64,000 nt of DNA from NCBI RefSeq assembly GCF_963966145.1, contig NC_091051.1, positions 1,860,001 through 1,924,000 on the forward strand, in the 5' to 3' direction. This document shows, in pieces, positions 31,901 to 45,314 of the stretch. Source of the DNA: Tenebrio molitor. Taxonomy: Eukaryota; Arthropoda; Insecta; Coleoptera; Tenebrionidae. The notes below the pieces were generated by a model that made no database searches, was not told where the DNA came from, and saw only the letters and a list, made by a program, of their open reading frames with translations. Both the position numbers and the translations under genes were made by a program. The number at the start of each line of letters is the position of its first letter. Position 1 is the first letter of the stretch.

Positions 31901-34900
31901 AAATTAAATTTTCAACCGGAAAATAAAGTTGGACACAAAAAATAAAAAATCACCGACCTTGACTTTTATATTTTCAGGGGCGGTGCGGCCACTCGCACCA
32001 ATTCCTCACACCAAAAAATAAAACTCATCTAGAATTAAGTTTTCATTTGAAATGAAGAGAAAATGACACGTTTCTCGCCGTATTTGGAAATTCGGCCAGG
32101 GCCGTCCCCAGCCAATCAGCGCGGTCCGTCCAGGCGCCGACATTCTCGATAAAACCCGTGCGAAATCCGTCTTGAATATTTACAGAGCGTCTCGGCACAT
32201 AAAAACGGATTTTATTTTAACGGGTTTGTTTACATTCGCAATTACGTTCAAATAATAAAACTGGGAAACGTTCATTAACGGAATTTGTTTCGTAAATTAC
32301 CGACTAAATAAGGACAAGCGCATACTTCACTTTTTTTTCCCCCCGACAACGACAAAAACTGGCTTCGGAACTGCTTTCGGTTTCGATTAATCATATGACC
32401 GCCTCCCACAGAAAGACGGTTTCGAATATGGAGTCGGCGGAGCGTGTCGCGCTAAAGACACGTTTGCACGTCACACACCGGTTGGCGTAACGACGCAACG
32501 CAACACCTGTCAACGGCGAAATTCGCTATCGAACACAAATGCGACGCTCGGTTTTTTCTCGCTTTCTATATCTCAACAGACATCTTTCAACGTCGCGAAA
32601 TTTGACAACACAACAAGTGAAAACTCTCGAAAGTTGTTTGCGAACAACTCGGTGGGAAGAAGCAACTCGACGATGAAACGTACTCCGCGTAATGACTGAT
32701 TAACAATTCATGGCGGATTAAAGCGACGATTTATTCGAATCGAAATTCTGTTCCGATTAATTTTTGATGAAAGCAAACGATGCGTTTCGAATCGGATGAT
32801 AAAATGTCATCGCTATTAGCGCGCTCTACCGTCGATTACTCGAAACCAACAGTGATTAATCGACACTTCTTCGGTTGCGTTAAACGTGGGGACAAACGAA
32901 AACCAGGGTTGCCAACACCAACGTGATCAGAACAAGATGCAAATGATGATGGTGCAAAATCACCTGAGACGTTTTCATGTGGGGCGACTGTGGCGCACCC
33001 GTGCGTCCGAAATTCGAAAACTCGCGATAGTTACCCTTGTAAACGCGCAAAGTCATTCTCCGCGTCTAAAAAAAGCGAACGCGCTCACTGTGTCAATGAT
33101 TTTTCCAATGCCGCCTACGAGTGAAAGCGTCGTTCGGATGTTGCGTCTGCCGTAACGCTCTCGCTGTGTGTCAGGTTACGTCCGTCCGATTATTATCGAA
33201 CACGACATTTACATAACACCGTTAATGACGTATTGCGAGAATCTGGGAGCCTTCGGCGAGGGAGTGACTTTCCAAAGTGAAAGTGCATCGCGGAAACGGT
33301 TTCACGGCCGCCGTGAAGCCGCCTTAACGCGCGGCGCGGCTGCCGGCGACATCTGCTCCGGAAATCGGGTGTCGGACTTCCGGCCCCACCACGCTCGGCT
33401 GCGCCCCCGACAGGGGCGGCGGAACGACCGGGGATTATGGAAAAAGCGCGGCCCGACGCCGACCTCGATGAGCGGACGGGATTTTGGTGCGTTGACCGAT
33501 TTATCTCGGGGAGGAGATATCGGTCTATTAATAATTCGGTGTTTTGCTTTTTCGGTTTTATAAATACGACGGTGTTGTGCCCGCGTCGCCGCTAATTTAT
33601 CGGTCGGCCTGCATCACCCGACCTAACCTGGCCCAACGTTCGGAATCTCGAAACGCCACCGCGATCCCTAAACGCCATCGCACCAACGCACAACAGCAAG
33701 ACGTTAGCCCCCCCGGCGGCCGGATCTGAGCCCCATCGAAGTTTGAGGCGCGGCCGACCTTGATCGCTTTCGGTGCAACATCAGCAGTGGACCGGCGCGG
33801 CCTACTTCGACGTTGGGCAACCCCGACAGGCTAAAAAAAGATGGCGAAGGAATTTGACGGGAAAACGCGACTTTCGACTGTTTTTTCTCCGACGGAGGTC
33901 GACTCGTTGCGATAAAACGAACAAACAGTTTTCAATCTTATCGACGGCGGATCGTCAACAATACACCCGGAGACCGAGGTCGTTCGCGATTGCCGTTTCC
34001 GCAGCGATAACGAGGCCGGACGTGTGAACGAGGCCTTAGCGCGGACCGGGACGTATGGTAATGGTCGGCGACAACTTTCCCTATTAGGAGACACCCGGTA
34101 CATTACTGTTAGCTTGGAACGACTCCTTGTGCAGGCTGTAGGCGCCGTCGCTGCTCGATCCGATGCCAGTTTGCCCTTTACACGAAACCGGTAAACGCGA
34201 CTCTAAAGCCTGCTTCACGTTGCGTCACGCTCCACACATCTGGACACGAAAAATGTCAAGCGAGAATTACTGGCGAGCGCACTTTTGCACGAAGTGAAAT
34301 CATCTTCGGCCAGTCAGGAAATGTTTCTAATTTACGACCGACCAATAATCCTGATTGTTATCGCTACACTTTGTGACTCGATTCCTTGTTCGACTTAAAA
34401 TCGAATATATTACATCGAAAAAACGTCCGCTCGATATTGGCAAATGTTTCGAAATCAAACAAATATTTACTTCCTCATGCGTGAGTGGCCAATCGTTCTG
34501 GCACTAATAAAATTCGTTGAAAGTAAATAATCGCTTCTTTCTGTTTAAAAACTCGTGAACGCTTAAGTTGCAATGGAGGTCGTAAATGTTAGACCTTTCC
34601 CGTCATAAGTTTTCCAAAAATTTGCGTTTCGCTTTTAATAAATGCTTTCAAGAGAGTTTATTGGGACTCGGGGCCAAAAAATTGCCACAGCTTGTACAAT
34701 TTTTTTTTTTTTAAATTTTGAAACAAAATTGGTGAACAATTCTGTTGAATATTGTTGTGTCCAAAAGAAAAAACTGTGCACAACTACAAGATTGGACAAG
34801 GTTGGGCGGTCAAGTTCCACTGATCTTGTGAACACACCAGAAAACAAGCAAACAATGACAAAAACCGAGGAATCATGACATTTTTTTGTCGTCGTGCCAA

Positions 34901-35349
34901 AGAGTAATTTTTTAAAAATGTTAACAATCAGCGAGTGTACCGAATCGGGCCATGATTTATTCGAAAATTATCAATAGTTACATAAGATTCGGTAAACCTT
35001 TAAAAAATATTGTCGATGAACCAGAAAACGAGGTACCATTAGGAATCGTAAAAGAGAATAAACAAGGCGGGAAGGAATTATTTTTTGAAATTTCAACAAG
35101 CGCATGATTTAGCCGAAAATTGGACTAATTTCTAGAAACCGTGAACAACTTGGAGATTAGACAAGGTTATGGGATACGGTCGACTTCCCCTTCAGCTTCT
35201 AAATGGATACTACAAAATAACGTACAACTATTTTTAACAGTTTGGAAATGTCTAGTAGAGAGAACTCACGTACAATTTTGATTACTTCGACACATTTACT
35301 AGTCTCTAAAAAATGATCAATAGTTACACAAGCTTTGATAAAAACGTAC

Positions 35350-35490
35350 AAAAAGCAAAAATTTGTGCATTCGTGAACGCAAGAACATTTTCTTTGTGCG
35401 ATGAATGCGACATTGAAGCAGTCATACGTTTGTAGTTGTCCGTTTTTCCGCTGGCGCTCACGCAAATGTCAATTGTGACAGTTCCGGCCG
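35350..35490. repeat. Dispersed repeat with 'gttggcgct' segment, copy 1
   Basis: 'ttcgtgaacgc.agaacattttcttt...cgctggcgctcacgcaaatgtcaatt' recurs at about 38545-38640 and 38985-39085. Confidence 0.5.
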
Positions 35491-36004
35491 ACATTTTTAA
35501 TTAGCTGTTTTTCAGTTTTATTTTGCGTAACGATCCTGCGAGGTAAAAGTATGAATAATCGAAAAGTTGTTTTCTTCTCCAATCAAGTTACAGGAATTAA
35601 TATGAAAATTATACCGGTATCGAGAAAAATCGTCAATAGTTACGTAACCTTCGACAGAGTTGTACGGATCTTGTCAATAAACCAGAAAATAAAATACAAT
35701 GATGGATAGATTAAGAAAGACCTATTAACATGGACAAATTGCAGAAAGGAATTATGTATGTATTTTTTGGGTTTATTTTAGTCGAAAAGTGGATTCGTCT
35801 CTGAAAAAATTCGATCCGAAGATTAGTTAGACAAGGTTACAGGGTCAACTTGTTCGAAGTGAATGGACCGGAAACAAGATGGCAAAAAAAAAACGAAATT
35901 ACTGAAAGACACATTTTTTCCGGAATTTTTTCAAACAGGTCTCTTGCGCACAGCTTAATTTTTCGAAACTTATACTACCTTTTAAAACATTATCAAGAGC
36001 TGTA

Positions 36005-36240
36005 CAGTTGGTTGCAAAAAAAATGGGAACTGTCAGAATAAAATTGGCACATTTTTAGAATTTTTTCATTGTGTGAAACCTTCTTATGAGGGATAGGTTA
36101 GAAGTATTGTCAAAATTCAATTACATTAAAAAAAATATTTGACAGGTATTGTCAAGTAGACAATTAATTGACAAAAGGACAAAACCACATTTACATTGGG
36201 AAAATTGTCATTTCCCGTTTTTTTTTTTTGCAACCAACTG
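36005..36240. mobile_element. Tc1/mariner-type MITE
   Basis: 236 bp with inverted ends CAGTTGGTTGCAAAAAAA and the matching complement, flanked by TA at 36003-36004 and 36241-36242. There is no transposase. TA target and TIR style suggest Tc1/mariner mobilisation. Confidence 0.75.
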
Positions 36241-38544
36241 TACGAAGAACTCCACATTTGAAGAAATCATGTATATATTTAATTCTAACAGGTAGGTAGA
36301 CAAAAATTTGATCTTTAAAAAAATCGTCTACAGTTACAAGGTTGGACAAGGTTACACGGTCAACTTCCTATGAACTTGGACCAATCAGAAGACAAGAAAA
36401 GTGTAGAAAATGTTTGCGACTATTCCAAGGACAACTTTTTTGAGTTTCCAGACAACTTTTTCCGAAAAATACAGCAGCCGACAAAAACCGGTCTCCTTGA
36501 CGTGCGGCGAGCCGCCCCCGCTCGGCTTCGCAACCTCGAGTCGCGCCAAGCCGCCGCCGCCGGTTTATCGTTTGAAATGCGACAAAATCACCCGATCTCT
36601 GATTGAAAAAAAAAAATGGTAAAAATGTGTAGGCTACACGGCACACCGAAGGTAAACCTGTGATACGAACCGGCGCCGTCCCTGAGCCACATCCGCCTTT
36701 ACTTTCCCTCTCTCTCTCCTGCTGTCAATTTCTTCGTTTTCCCCCGCACACCCGACGGAAAATTTCCGCGGACCATGACCATGAAAAAAAAAACTCGCAC
36801 CGAAAAAAGACAATACCCGTCCAAAGTCAACGCACTCTCCGATACTACACTAATCGCCGGGGGCGGGCGCGCGCCGCCCGCTTTTCGCGCCCTGTTTGGT
36901 TAATAATTTACTTTTATTGCTTCGCCGGAAAGGTAAACAAAAAACAATACGGTTAGAGGGCGAGGCGGAAAGGGCGACGATAATGTATTATTATCGATCC
37001 GGCGTGTGTTTTCAGGTGATCCGGCTGAAGGCTATGCAAACCGCTGGTCCCGGTTATCAATTACTGGGATGGCATCCGCCCCCGCCTGATCGAATCCGAT
37101 TGGAAAAAATGACGCGTCGAACTTCGGGGCCCCCGCCCGATCAACAAGTGGAAATCGGTGGGATCGATGGCGGCGGCGGTGGCGCCGGAAGACGGTGTCC
37201 GTTTTAAATATGGCGGCGGTTGGACGGACGTTGCACGTGCGGAAGATTTGACCTCTCGCACGACCGTATTTGGGAGGAACGACACCGCGACCGCCGCCGT
37301 TCTTCAACAGATTCTCTTGCGTCACTCCGTGAATCACAAAATAATTGTCGCTCGGCCATTCCAGATGCGGATGTTGCCAGAATTACCGACAACAAAAACG
37401 TTCCACTTAATATTCCTTCGATTCCTCTACCCAGAACTGTGACTTACACAATTCGAACCGGCAACGCCGTCTGCATAGATTCGAGAATCTATTGTTTTCT
37501 CTCATCAAATTTTTTCCACCATCTGCTGCGATCGATTTAAATTACACTTTCACTAATTGCCGTATAATGTCTTAACGTAGTTTATGAACCACGGACGAAC
37601 CACCTCTCACATTCATTCTCATCATTCTGAACATCTGTCGAAAATACTCTCCCCTTCACGCTATTACGCAAAAGCGTTTTACTATTTGTTCATAAAATTT
37701 TCATCGACCAATTTAATTCCACTCACATTTAAAATTTACCAATTCTCCTTTCAATTAAATTGATCCGTGAAAATTTTACCGTCGGAAAAAATTCTCCCCT
37801 TCACACTATAACCCCCCTTTTACTAAACAACAAATCAAAACGAAAAACCTAGTGCCCTCTATTGTTTACCATTTTCGAATTGCTAAAATAAAAGCATCGG
37901 GTCGTGTTTACACCAGTGTTAATTCTTGTTGCCCCGAGCAAACATCCCTAATTAGGGAACGCGAAAAATTAACTCCGTGCAAATTCCCGAAACTAAATTA
38001 TTCCTGGCCATACATTTAATTTCTATTTCCGTCGACTACTAATTCGGCAGCTTTCATGAAATACATATTTATAAATAATTATTTCGATACGTGTCGGTTT
38101 GTATTGCAGTAAAATTTCCGAGCGAATTGCTATTTTCATTGGTGCAACGTAAAACGAATCCGTATTAAAATATTAACAACGTATCATTATCCCCTTTGTT
38201 GTCGAGTGGAAAGGATAATTAGCAGGAATTTGATATATTGTTTGTCCATTAAGTTCTTTTAAAACAAATAACGCACGGATAATCCCGCAAACAACCCCTT
38301 TGTGATCGCGTTTGTACCGAGAAATTTTATTAGTTTTTCCATCGGATTAAAACGACCAACGAGAGAAAAACTGACGCGGAAACGCTAAGCGAGCGTTTAT
38401 TGTTTGAACTTTTTAAATCGATTTTTTTTTTATTTAAGGAAAATTTCCGATGAAAGCCTCATTTTACTCGTTTTTCCTCGCTCTAGATTAATCTCGCATA
38501 ATGGAAAAGTTATTTGTCGATGAAATTTATGCACCCACGAACAC

Positions 38545-39085
38545 GAGAATATTTTCTCTGTGCGGGCGCTGGAGTTGCCACGGTTCTCTAGTTCTTCGTT
38601 TGTACGTTGGCGCTGCGCACCGCAAGGTCAATTCGAACAGGTCCAGTGAGATAAGCACGAATACCTAATGAAAATTTGTTTTTTCCAGTCGATTCGTTAA
38701 ATTCCTCGAAACGTTGAACAATTTATTTAATTATTGATTATAATTAAAAAAAACAATAAAAAGCTACTCCTACATGGTTAACACTTCAAAGAAAGAAAAT
38801 ACCATTATGAATTAAAAAATCATCAGCAGTAAAACGATTGGGCAAGTTTACAAAGTCCAGTTTTTTGGAGTTTGCAAATGGACTCGGTTTTTTAAGTACA
38901 TCTTCTGCTGTTTCAAAATTACCAATTGTTACACCAGCTTTGGCAAGCTGTACAGAATACAATATATAAACATAGTTTATTAATTCGTGATTTTTTTTTC
39001 TCTGCGTGCGAAGCACTGCGAAGTATCTAGTTCTTCGCATCTCCGTTGGCGCTGCGAACCCAAATGTCAATTCTGACTGCCCTAG
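38545..39085. repeat. Dispersed repeat copies 2 and 3
   Basis: Two further copies of the 35.4-kb unit (38545-38640 and 38985-39085) share 'ctagttcttcg', 'cgttggcgctgcg' and 'caa.gtcaatt'. Confidence 0.5.
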
Positions 39086-39089
39086 CCAT

Positions 39090-42000
39090 TCTTTTTATAG
39101 ATACGCCGTGCCCTGAACTGTACTTTTAAAGTCGCCCACGAACAATGGAAGGTTTTCGTTTTCTGTTTTTACACCGGAGTTCGTTAAATTTCTGAAAACT
39201 TCCGGCGAACTTTTAAAACGAAACACAACTTTCCAGGACGCCGCCGACATTCGACCTATACCGTGGTATTTTGATTGGCAAGAGGCGAGAATCCCAACAA
39301 TGCGACAAAACGGTGCTGCTCCTCACTCGTCGCGGACGCAATTAAAATGGACTCGTCAAGTTTTTGTGGGAAATATCGCACCGATCGATAAGGGACTCTA
39401 TTTGTAAACAACGTGACGGACGATTACGAGGAATTTCAGCAAAACAGTAAACAACGATGGGAGGACCCCTATTCGAAAAAAACAACAAGTTTCACGACTG
39501 GAATCTTTCGAGATAAAATGCACCCTGAACCGGAAGAATCATCTTAATTTCGGGGGCCTTGCCCGCATCTTCCACTTTTAAAAGCGACAGCTGCGCCGAT
39601 GCGGGCACTAAACGAATTAATTCCGTCTCGAGTTTCGCCTCCCCCCTGGGGGCGCGAACTTTGTCTCGGCCAGATTACTTTTCAACGGGGGTTGGATCCC
39701 GCGATTTCTACGTTACGCAACGCTACGGAAAAAATACGCCAGACCAGAACGCCGAAAGAAAGTGTCCGACTCTTACTTTCAGCGATTAACGAAATCGAAA
39801 GTGGATTTGCTTCTCGTTGAATAATTTACGGGCGAACCGGTCGGTCCGCCTCTGGACCCTTGCGTTGCGTTGCGCCACGTCGCCGCAACGCGGATTTCGC
39901 CGTCGCGCCGCATCAATCTTCCCTCTTCAACTGAACAAACAACTCCGTCCGGCTTTTTTCGCCTCCGCCATTTTGATCGGACGCGAAAAAACCCAACCCC
40001 CCGACCGCCCCCAAGGGCGCTACGCTTTATCGGCTGCTCGTTCGATAACGGTTTTTTGGTCGCACGGCCGAAAACAATGAGGAGGAGGCGGGGGAAAAAC
40101 ACAGACGTAATTACCAAGCCGTGAACTTGACGGCCGGAATTTTTTCCCTCCCCCACGCCGGAAGTTGCGCCGTTAATTATCGACCTTTTACCGTCGGACC
40201 TACTCACGACAACGCTCCGTCGCATCCATTTGAATAATTTGTTTTTATTAGTGAAAAGACTCCGGGATCCCGCACACGAGTCCACAAATCATCGTCCGTT
40301 GGTCCGCGAAAATATTTACCGACGCCCGGAATCAACGATAATGACATAATTGACGTTTTTTTACCGGCGAAATGTCCCCGCGGGATTCGCAACGGTTCGT
40401 TCCGCGGAACCGAATCGATTCGTCATTCGGTCACGCCGGATGTGTAAATAATCTCGGTATGTTAATTGATCGAAGACGTGGCACAGCGAACGCCAGTCTC
40501 TGCTAGACCGCACTCGTCACAGCGAACGCGCGTCTTCGCTAGGACCGTCGCTGTTGGCTCGCGATCGATCCTGCACGTCCAAGCGAAACAAAAAGGCGAT
40601 TCAATTGCGTCGAGGTCTTCTGATTAATTCGAAATTCATTTTCGTGGCGAAGCGATCGATCGCAGGAAACTAAACGGATTGTCCGATTGTCGCATTCCTA
40701 ATCGGTGTCGTGCAAGATATTTACCGCTTGTTATGGAAAACTTGACAAGCGAACAAGGTTGCTGTTTGTGTATTTTTAATTTGTCGACAGCACTTTTACG
40801 TTATGTAAAACTGCAAGAAATGCATGTCTTTGTTGTGTGCGGCGTTTCGACACAACCACCCCACTTAAAGCGGGGACACGCGATTTCTAAAAAATTTTTC
40901 CCATCGACTGACGACGTCCGAAACACTTGCTCTAAACCTGATGGTTTGCTATTAATAAACACGTCAAGACCCACACCGAGTGCCCAAATTTAAACGCGAC
41001 GAATGATCGGATTTCCAAAAATTAGCACGAAATTAGCAGTGTGGTCACAGTTCTGCGTTTATCAAAAGCGCTCTGAGGATGCTCCGCGCTCTTGACGAAA
41101 CGGTAAGAGAGAAATGAAAGAAAAACGAAAGATTCTTGTGGCAAATGAGCAGAAGCAACTGGGAAAAATCATCCCAGGCTAATGAAAGCGATAGAGCTTT
41201 TGTCAAGAATTGGGTAGTTCATCAATGATCAAAACTTAAAGTTTCTGCTTCTACGGACCAATAATGATGCTAGTTTCTATTCAAAAAAATAGGAGATAAT
41301 ATAGAAGATACTGATGAGAGAGATAAATCGAGTGACAGAGAGAAAGAGAGAGGGAATGAAAGAGGGAGGGGAAATGAGAGAGGAAGAGAAGAAAGAAAAT
41401 CCTGTTGTCTCCTATTTAGAAAGGAAGAAATAGAAGTGACGAATTCTTGAAGTAAAAAATCCTATCACTGAGAAAAATGACTAAAAGAGGTACGGAGTTA
41501 GCCTTGAAAAAAGATCTCTTCTTCCCAAAATTCCAGGCCAGAGGAGTATATGGAAAAAGTAGTAGCTCTCAAAAATTTGAATGGTGAAGAAAACAAAACT
41601 GTAAAGAATGTTTCTACAAGAAAAGAAGACGAAAAGAACAACACCATGAAAACAAAGAGCAACAGATAAAGGGAAAATATAGGAACGAATGATTTTCAGG
41701 TTAAAAAAGCAAATAGGGCAAAAAAATTGACAGGAAATCTGAAGAAACTTTAATTTGAATCAATGAAAATAGAAGTGAAAAGAAGATCCATCCATGAGGA
41801 GCACCATCTCGCACTGATTAAATTTCAGAAAAAACCGGAGCTCCAATATTTACCATCGTTTCCTTATCGGAATGAAAAAAAGCACCATAAATTTTTTCCC
41901 GTACACTATCACCTTTCCTAATGTTTGCCGTCGCTGATTCACTCAAAGTTACGCTCGCTTTATCTTGTTTCGAGGAAATTCAAACGAATTTGCCAACAAA

Positions 42001-44945
42001 TAAAATATTTGTTTGGAACGCCCGGTCACGTGCAGCAACACACCAAACTACATAATGTCGCACCGAAATTTAACCGAAAAACTTCGAAACAAGTCGTCGC
42101 CGACCAAAAGTGAAACTAAATAAACAATTCGATCGGCCGACCTTCCACTCGTAAAAATTTCGCCTCGACGAAACCGTAAAATCGAAACTATTCCCGGAAT
42201 TTTAGACAAGTCCGGGAGGTGAAAAAAAAACTGTTGCCATCGCGCCAATCCCCCTTAACCGTAACTTTCTCGGCGGCGGTGTCGAAGTATCCGCCCCCAG
42301 GAGCCTGAATATTTAAAGCGTCCCCGGTGTCGGCCTCCAGCCTTCCACGTTTTAAAAAATTCAACTTCGTTACTTTTTCAGAAGATCGCTAAGTTTATTT
42401 AAGCGTTTTATTTGTCGACAATTCGCGAAGAAGAAAAAAAGTGCGCGGCGGGCGCCGCCACAACAACTTAGGCGGTGAACCGCGGCTTTCTGATAAATAA
42501 AGTGGCGTCGCGCCACCCCCGAAAAATAATCAAATTGGGACGGTTCAGGCGTAATAAAATTTGGCGGGTCGTGTGCGCGCATAAGCGGCGGCGGCGGCGA
42601 AAGAAGCCGCTTTCTACGGCTGAAGCGGAGAGTGAAAGGACGAGCTCCGGATTGCAAAAGTGCACGATATTCGCTCCGGAGGTGATGCAACGCGTCCTCC
42701 CACGTCGGGAAAGTGGGCCACGGCGAAGAAGGGAGGAACGAGACGCCCCTGGATACGGCACTATTAATAGAGACTAGGCCAGAAAAATAATAAAAATTCA
42801 TGGATTGATTCCGAAGCGGCGCATAAATAAACATGAACGGTCGCTTCCTCAAACCAACGGAATCGCAAATGCAAGAGATTTATTAATATTTAGCAGTCCG
42901 GGGCCGGCGATTTAATATGGTTTCGTTAACGGGAAAGCCGTTGACGAGTACAAATCGCGACAAAAAGAATAAATCACCGCTCATTTGCAATAAGGTCACG
43001 TCGCTGAAAAAACCCCCGCGCCTAATCGCCCTAATTGCCGCGAAACCCTAAACCCCCGGACGGGGGCGCCGAAAGCGTCGAAAAACTTCCTCCTCGACGA
43101 CGACGACTCGCTAATCTGGAATCCGAAACTCCTCTCGTCGATTAAACCCCGGAGAACATTCCGCCGGCGTCTCGCCACCCCTTCTTTTTTTTATTCGGCG
43201 TTCCGGTAAAAATAAAGTGCATATTTATGTTTTCCCCTCTCGATTTATACGTCGCTTTCGTCGATCCCTCGAAAAAACTCCACAACGCGGGGGCGGCCAG
43301 TTCCGCGAATTGCCGGTGCGCAACGGCGCGTAAAAACTGCCACAAAAGAGCCAAAATAATGGCTTTTCGGGACGACGTTCGCCCGGCAAAATACCGGTAA
43401 TTCACAAAGGAATCGGGACGGGGGGCGGCGCACAGCCACGTAATAAAATAAACCGACGACGAAAAATGGGAGATTCGGGGGAGCGCGTGTCGATTTTTCG
43501 CGGGGGCGGCGCCGTCGCACCTGCAGTCCTTCGTGCGGTGCGGCAAGGTCTCCGCTCAATTATGCACGGAGCCTGCAGGAGGGCGGCGGTGCAGCAGGAA
43601 GGCAGGAAGGCCTGATCGGCTCTTTGCCAAAGCGACGACGGTCACGCGACCCATTTTTACCACTCCAATTAAAGAAATTTAACTTGGGCTAATTTGTGAA
43701 AGTTTCCTGGAAGAAAAGTTCTGACCTGGGGGGAGTCGTAAAGGGGCGACCGAAACTCCAAATGTGAAGTTAACGACGGTTGTAGTGGTGTAAAATGCAA
43801 ATGGCTCGGGGAGGTCCGGTCCTGTCCACCCTTAATCTGCATTTTACCAGAAGGCAATCACCCTCTCTTATTGCTTTTATCTCGTTATTTATGGCCCCAC
43901 TTAAAACGCTTCCAAAAGATTTTCACCTTGTGAAGCCACTTGCTCCTTCTTACTCCAAGTGATTTTTTAATTTTTATTTCACAGCCGGCTAGATGTGATT
44001 CGACTTGAAAGTTAAGTCTCATCTACCTTGAAGTGTCAATAAAGATAAAAAAGCAATCACTATGTAGGTCATTACGAATCGACGAAACAAATTACACTTT
44101 AAATGCTTGTTTTTTCTTTGAAACTCCAGAAAACATTTCGCCCTCCGAATTCGAAAACAACGATTATGATCATTAAGGTGCGATGTGTGGATCCTGCAGG
44201 TTCGTTATTCCGAATCCCTGTTTTGCGTTATTAAAGGAATATTTTAATGATACACGAACTGCGCCGCCGAGAATACCTCCGAAAGGCAAATACATAAAGC
44301 AGTCCTCGGAGAATGAACTGAAATATCGTTGCACGTGTTGCAGCACACCACTGCAACGGACAGATTAAGGCAAATACCTGGAGATTAATATCAACTGCAG
44401 TGCACCAGGCGTACTTATTGCGATTAATTGTTTTGTGGAAACTGTCGTGAACGTTAAAATTTATATTAATATCGGGAATGGGCGAAGGGGTGGGGGGCGT
44501 GCCGAGCCGTACCTCTTCGATTTGTCACTTTACCACACGCTACAAACAGTGCAGCTTTTAATAATAATGAAGAGAAAAAAAATTAAGTTGAAACAAAAAT
44601 GCAAAAAATATTCCAAACAAAGTCGGTTCTAATTGAGTAAAAAATGACCGAACAAGTTTCCTAAAGAAGAGAGTCAAAACATTTCCGAAAATTCTTTTTG
44701 GGCCCAGGGAAAAGCGAAAATTGAAAGCAAAACGAACGGTCAAAAATTTTTCAGAAAATAATCTAAAAGCATTGTTATCATTTTTATTTTCACTATATGG
44801 TACTTTGCACTCCTATAAAAAAAAAAACGCACTTAAAAGTTTATGAGGAAAACAAATGAAAATTATGTTTACAATTACGACATTTTAGCGATAACTGTTT
44901 ATTTAAGACGTGACTTAAAAAACTTATTGGCTCAATTTTTCAAGT
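39090..44945. other. Gene-free stretch, largely CpG-rich
   Basis: I see no protein, RNA gene or intact mobile element. CpG-rich patches (39.5-40.6, 42.2-43.6 kb) carry many short open frames typical of GC-rich DNA. A purine-rich GA tract lies at 41310-41410. Confidence 0.4.
41310..41410 (+). repeat. GA-rich polypurine tract
   Basis: Clustered GAGAG motifs ('gagagagata', 'cagagagaaagagagaggga', 'gagagaggaagagaa') in a long purine-biased stretch. GAGA factor (Trl) or CLAMP binding is conceivable. Confidence 0.55.
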
Positions 44946-45008
44946 ACACACTGTTACTTTAAAGTAAATAAAAAATACTAAACATTTTTATAAAAAAGCA
45001 TTGTTGTA

Positions 45009-45206
45009 CAGGGTGTTATTGAAATGCGCGGAAACATTTTTACCACAAGCTTCATATAGAATTCGGAAAAAATATTTAAAAAATTCTGTCAAAAAATAAA
45101 ATGACATTTATTTTTTGAGCAACATTTTTTTTAATGGGTTTTAGTCTTCTACGCTATCCCACAATCTCATAGGTAAAATTTCGGCACATTTTAAAAATAC
45201 ACCCTG
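45009..45206. mobile_element. MITE with CAGGGTGT ends, copy 1
   Basis: 198 bp from CAGGGTGTTATT to AAAATACACCCTG, flanked by TA on each side. A second copy is at 46052-46269. Confidence 0.65.
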
Positions 45207-45210
45207 TACA

Positions 45211-45314
45211 TATATCATATTTTATAAAACGTACACCAATGCGGCTTCCTTGTTTTAAAGCATATTTCCTATAGGTTACTTCGTATTGGCGTACATTTTA
45301 TAAAATATGATATA
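45211..45314. repeat. Palindromic element adjacent to MITE, copy 1
   Basis: 'atatcatattttataaaacg' mirrors 'cattttataaaatatgatat'. The same hairpin follows the second MITE copy at about 46270-46374. Confidence 0.65.

Larger units (their letters stand above)
27571..34600. other. Gene-free stretch, alternating AT-rich and CpG-rich
   Basis: No conserved protein is seen on either strand. It includes hairpins at 28438-28597 and 28832-28942, a CTCF-like site at 28670-28683, and two diverged direct repeats starting about 31800 and 31976 ('caggggcgg.gc'). CpG-rich patches lie at 30.0-31.4 and 33.1-34.2 kb. It is probably brat intron or upstream DNA. Confidence 0.4.
34780..36400. repeat. Diverged local repeats with 'gacaaggtt' core
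   Basis: Units containing 'attggacaaggtt...ggtcaactt...ccagaaaacaag' recur at about 34790, 35155, 35825 and 36340, with a weak relative near 38835. Spacing is irregular and other sequence lies between them. No protein frame is conserved. Confidence 0.5.

Noticed and set aside
33168..33563. 131-codon open frame in a CpG-rich patch
   Set aside because: No conserved motif and no clear splice or poly(A) context; composition explains it.
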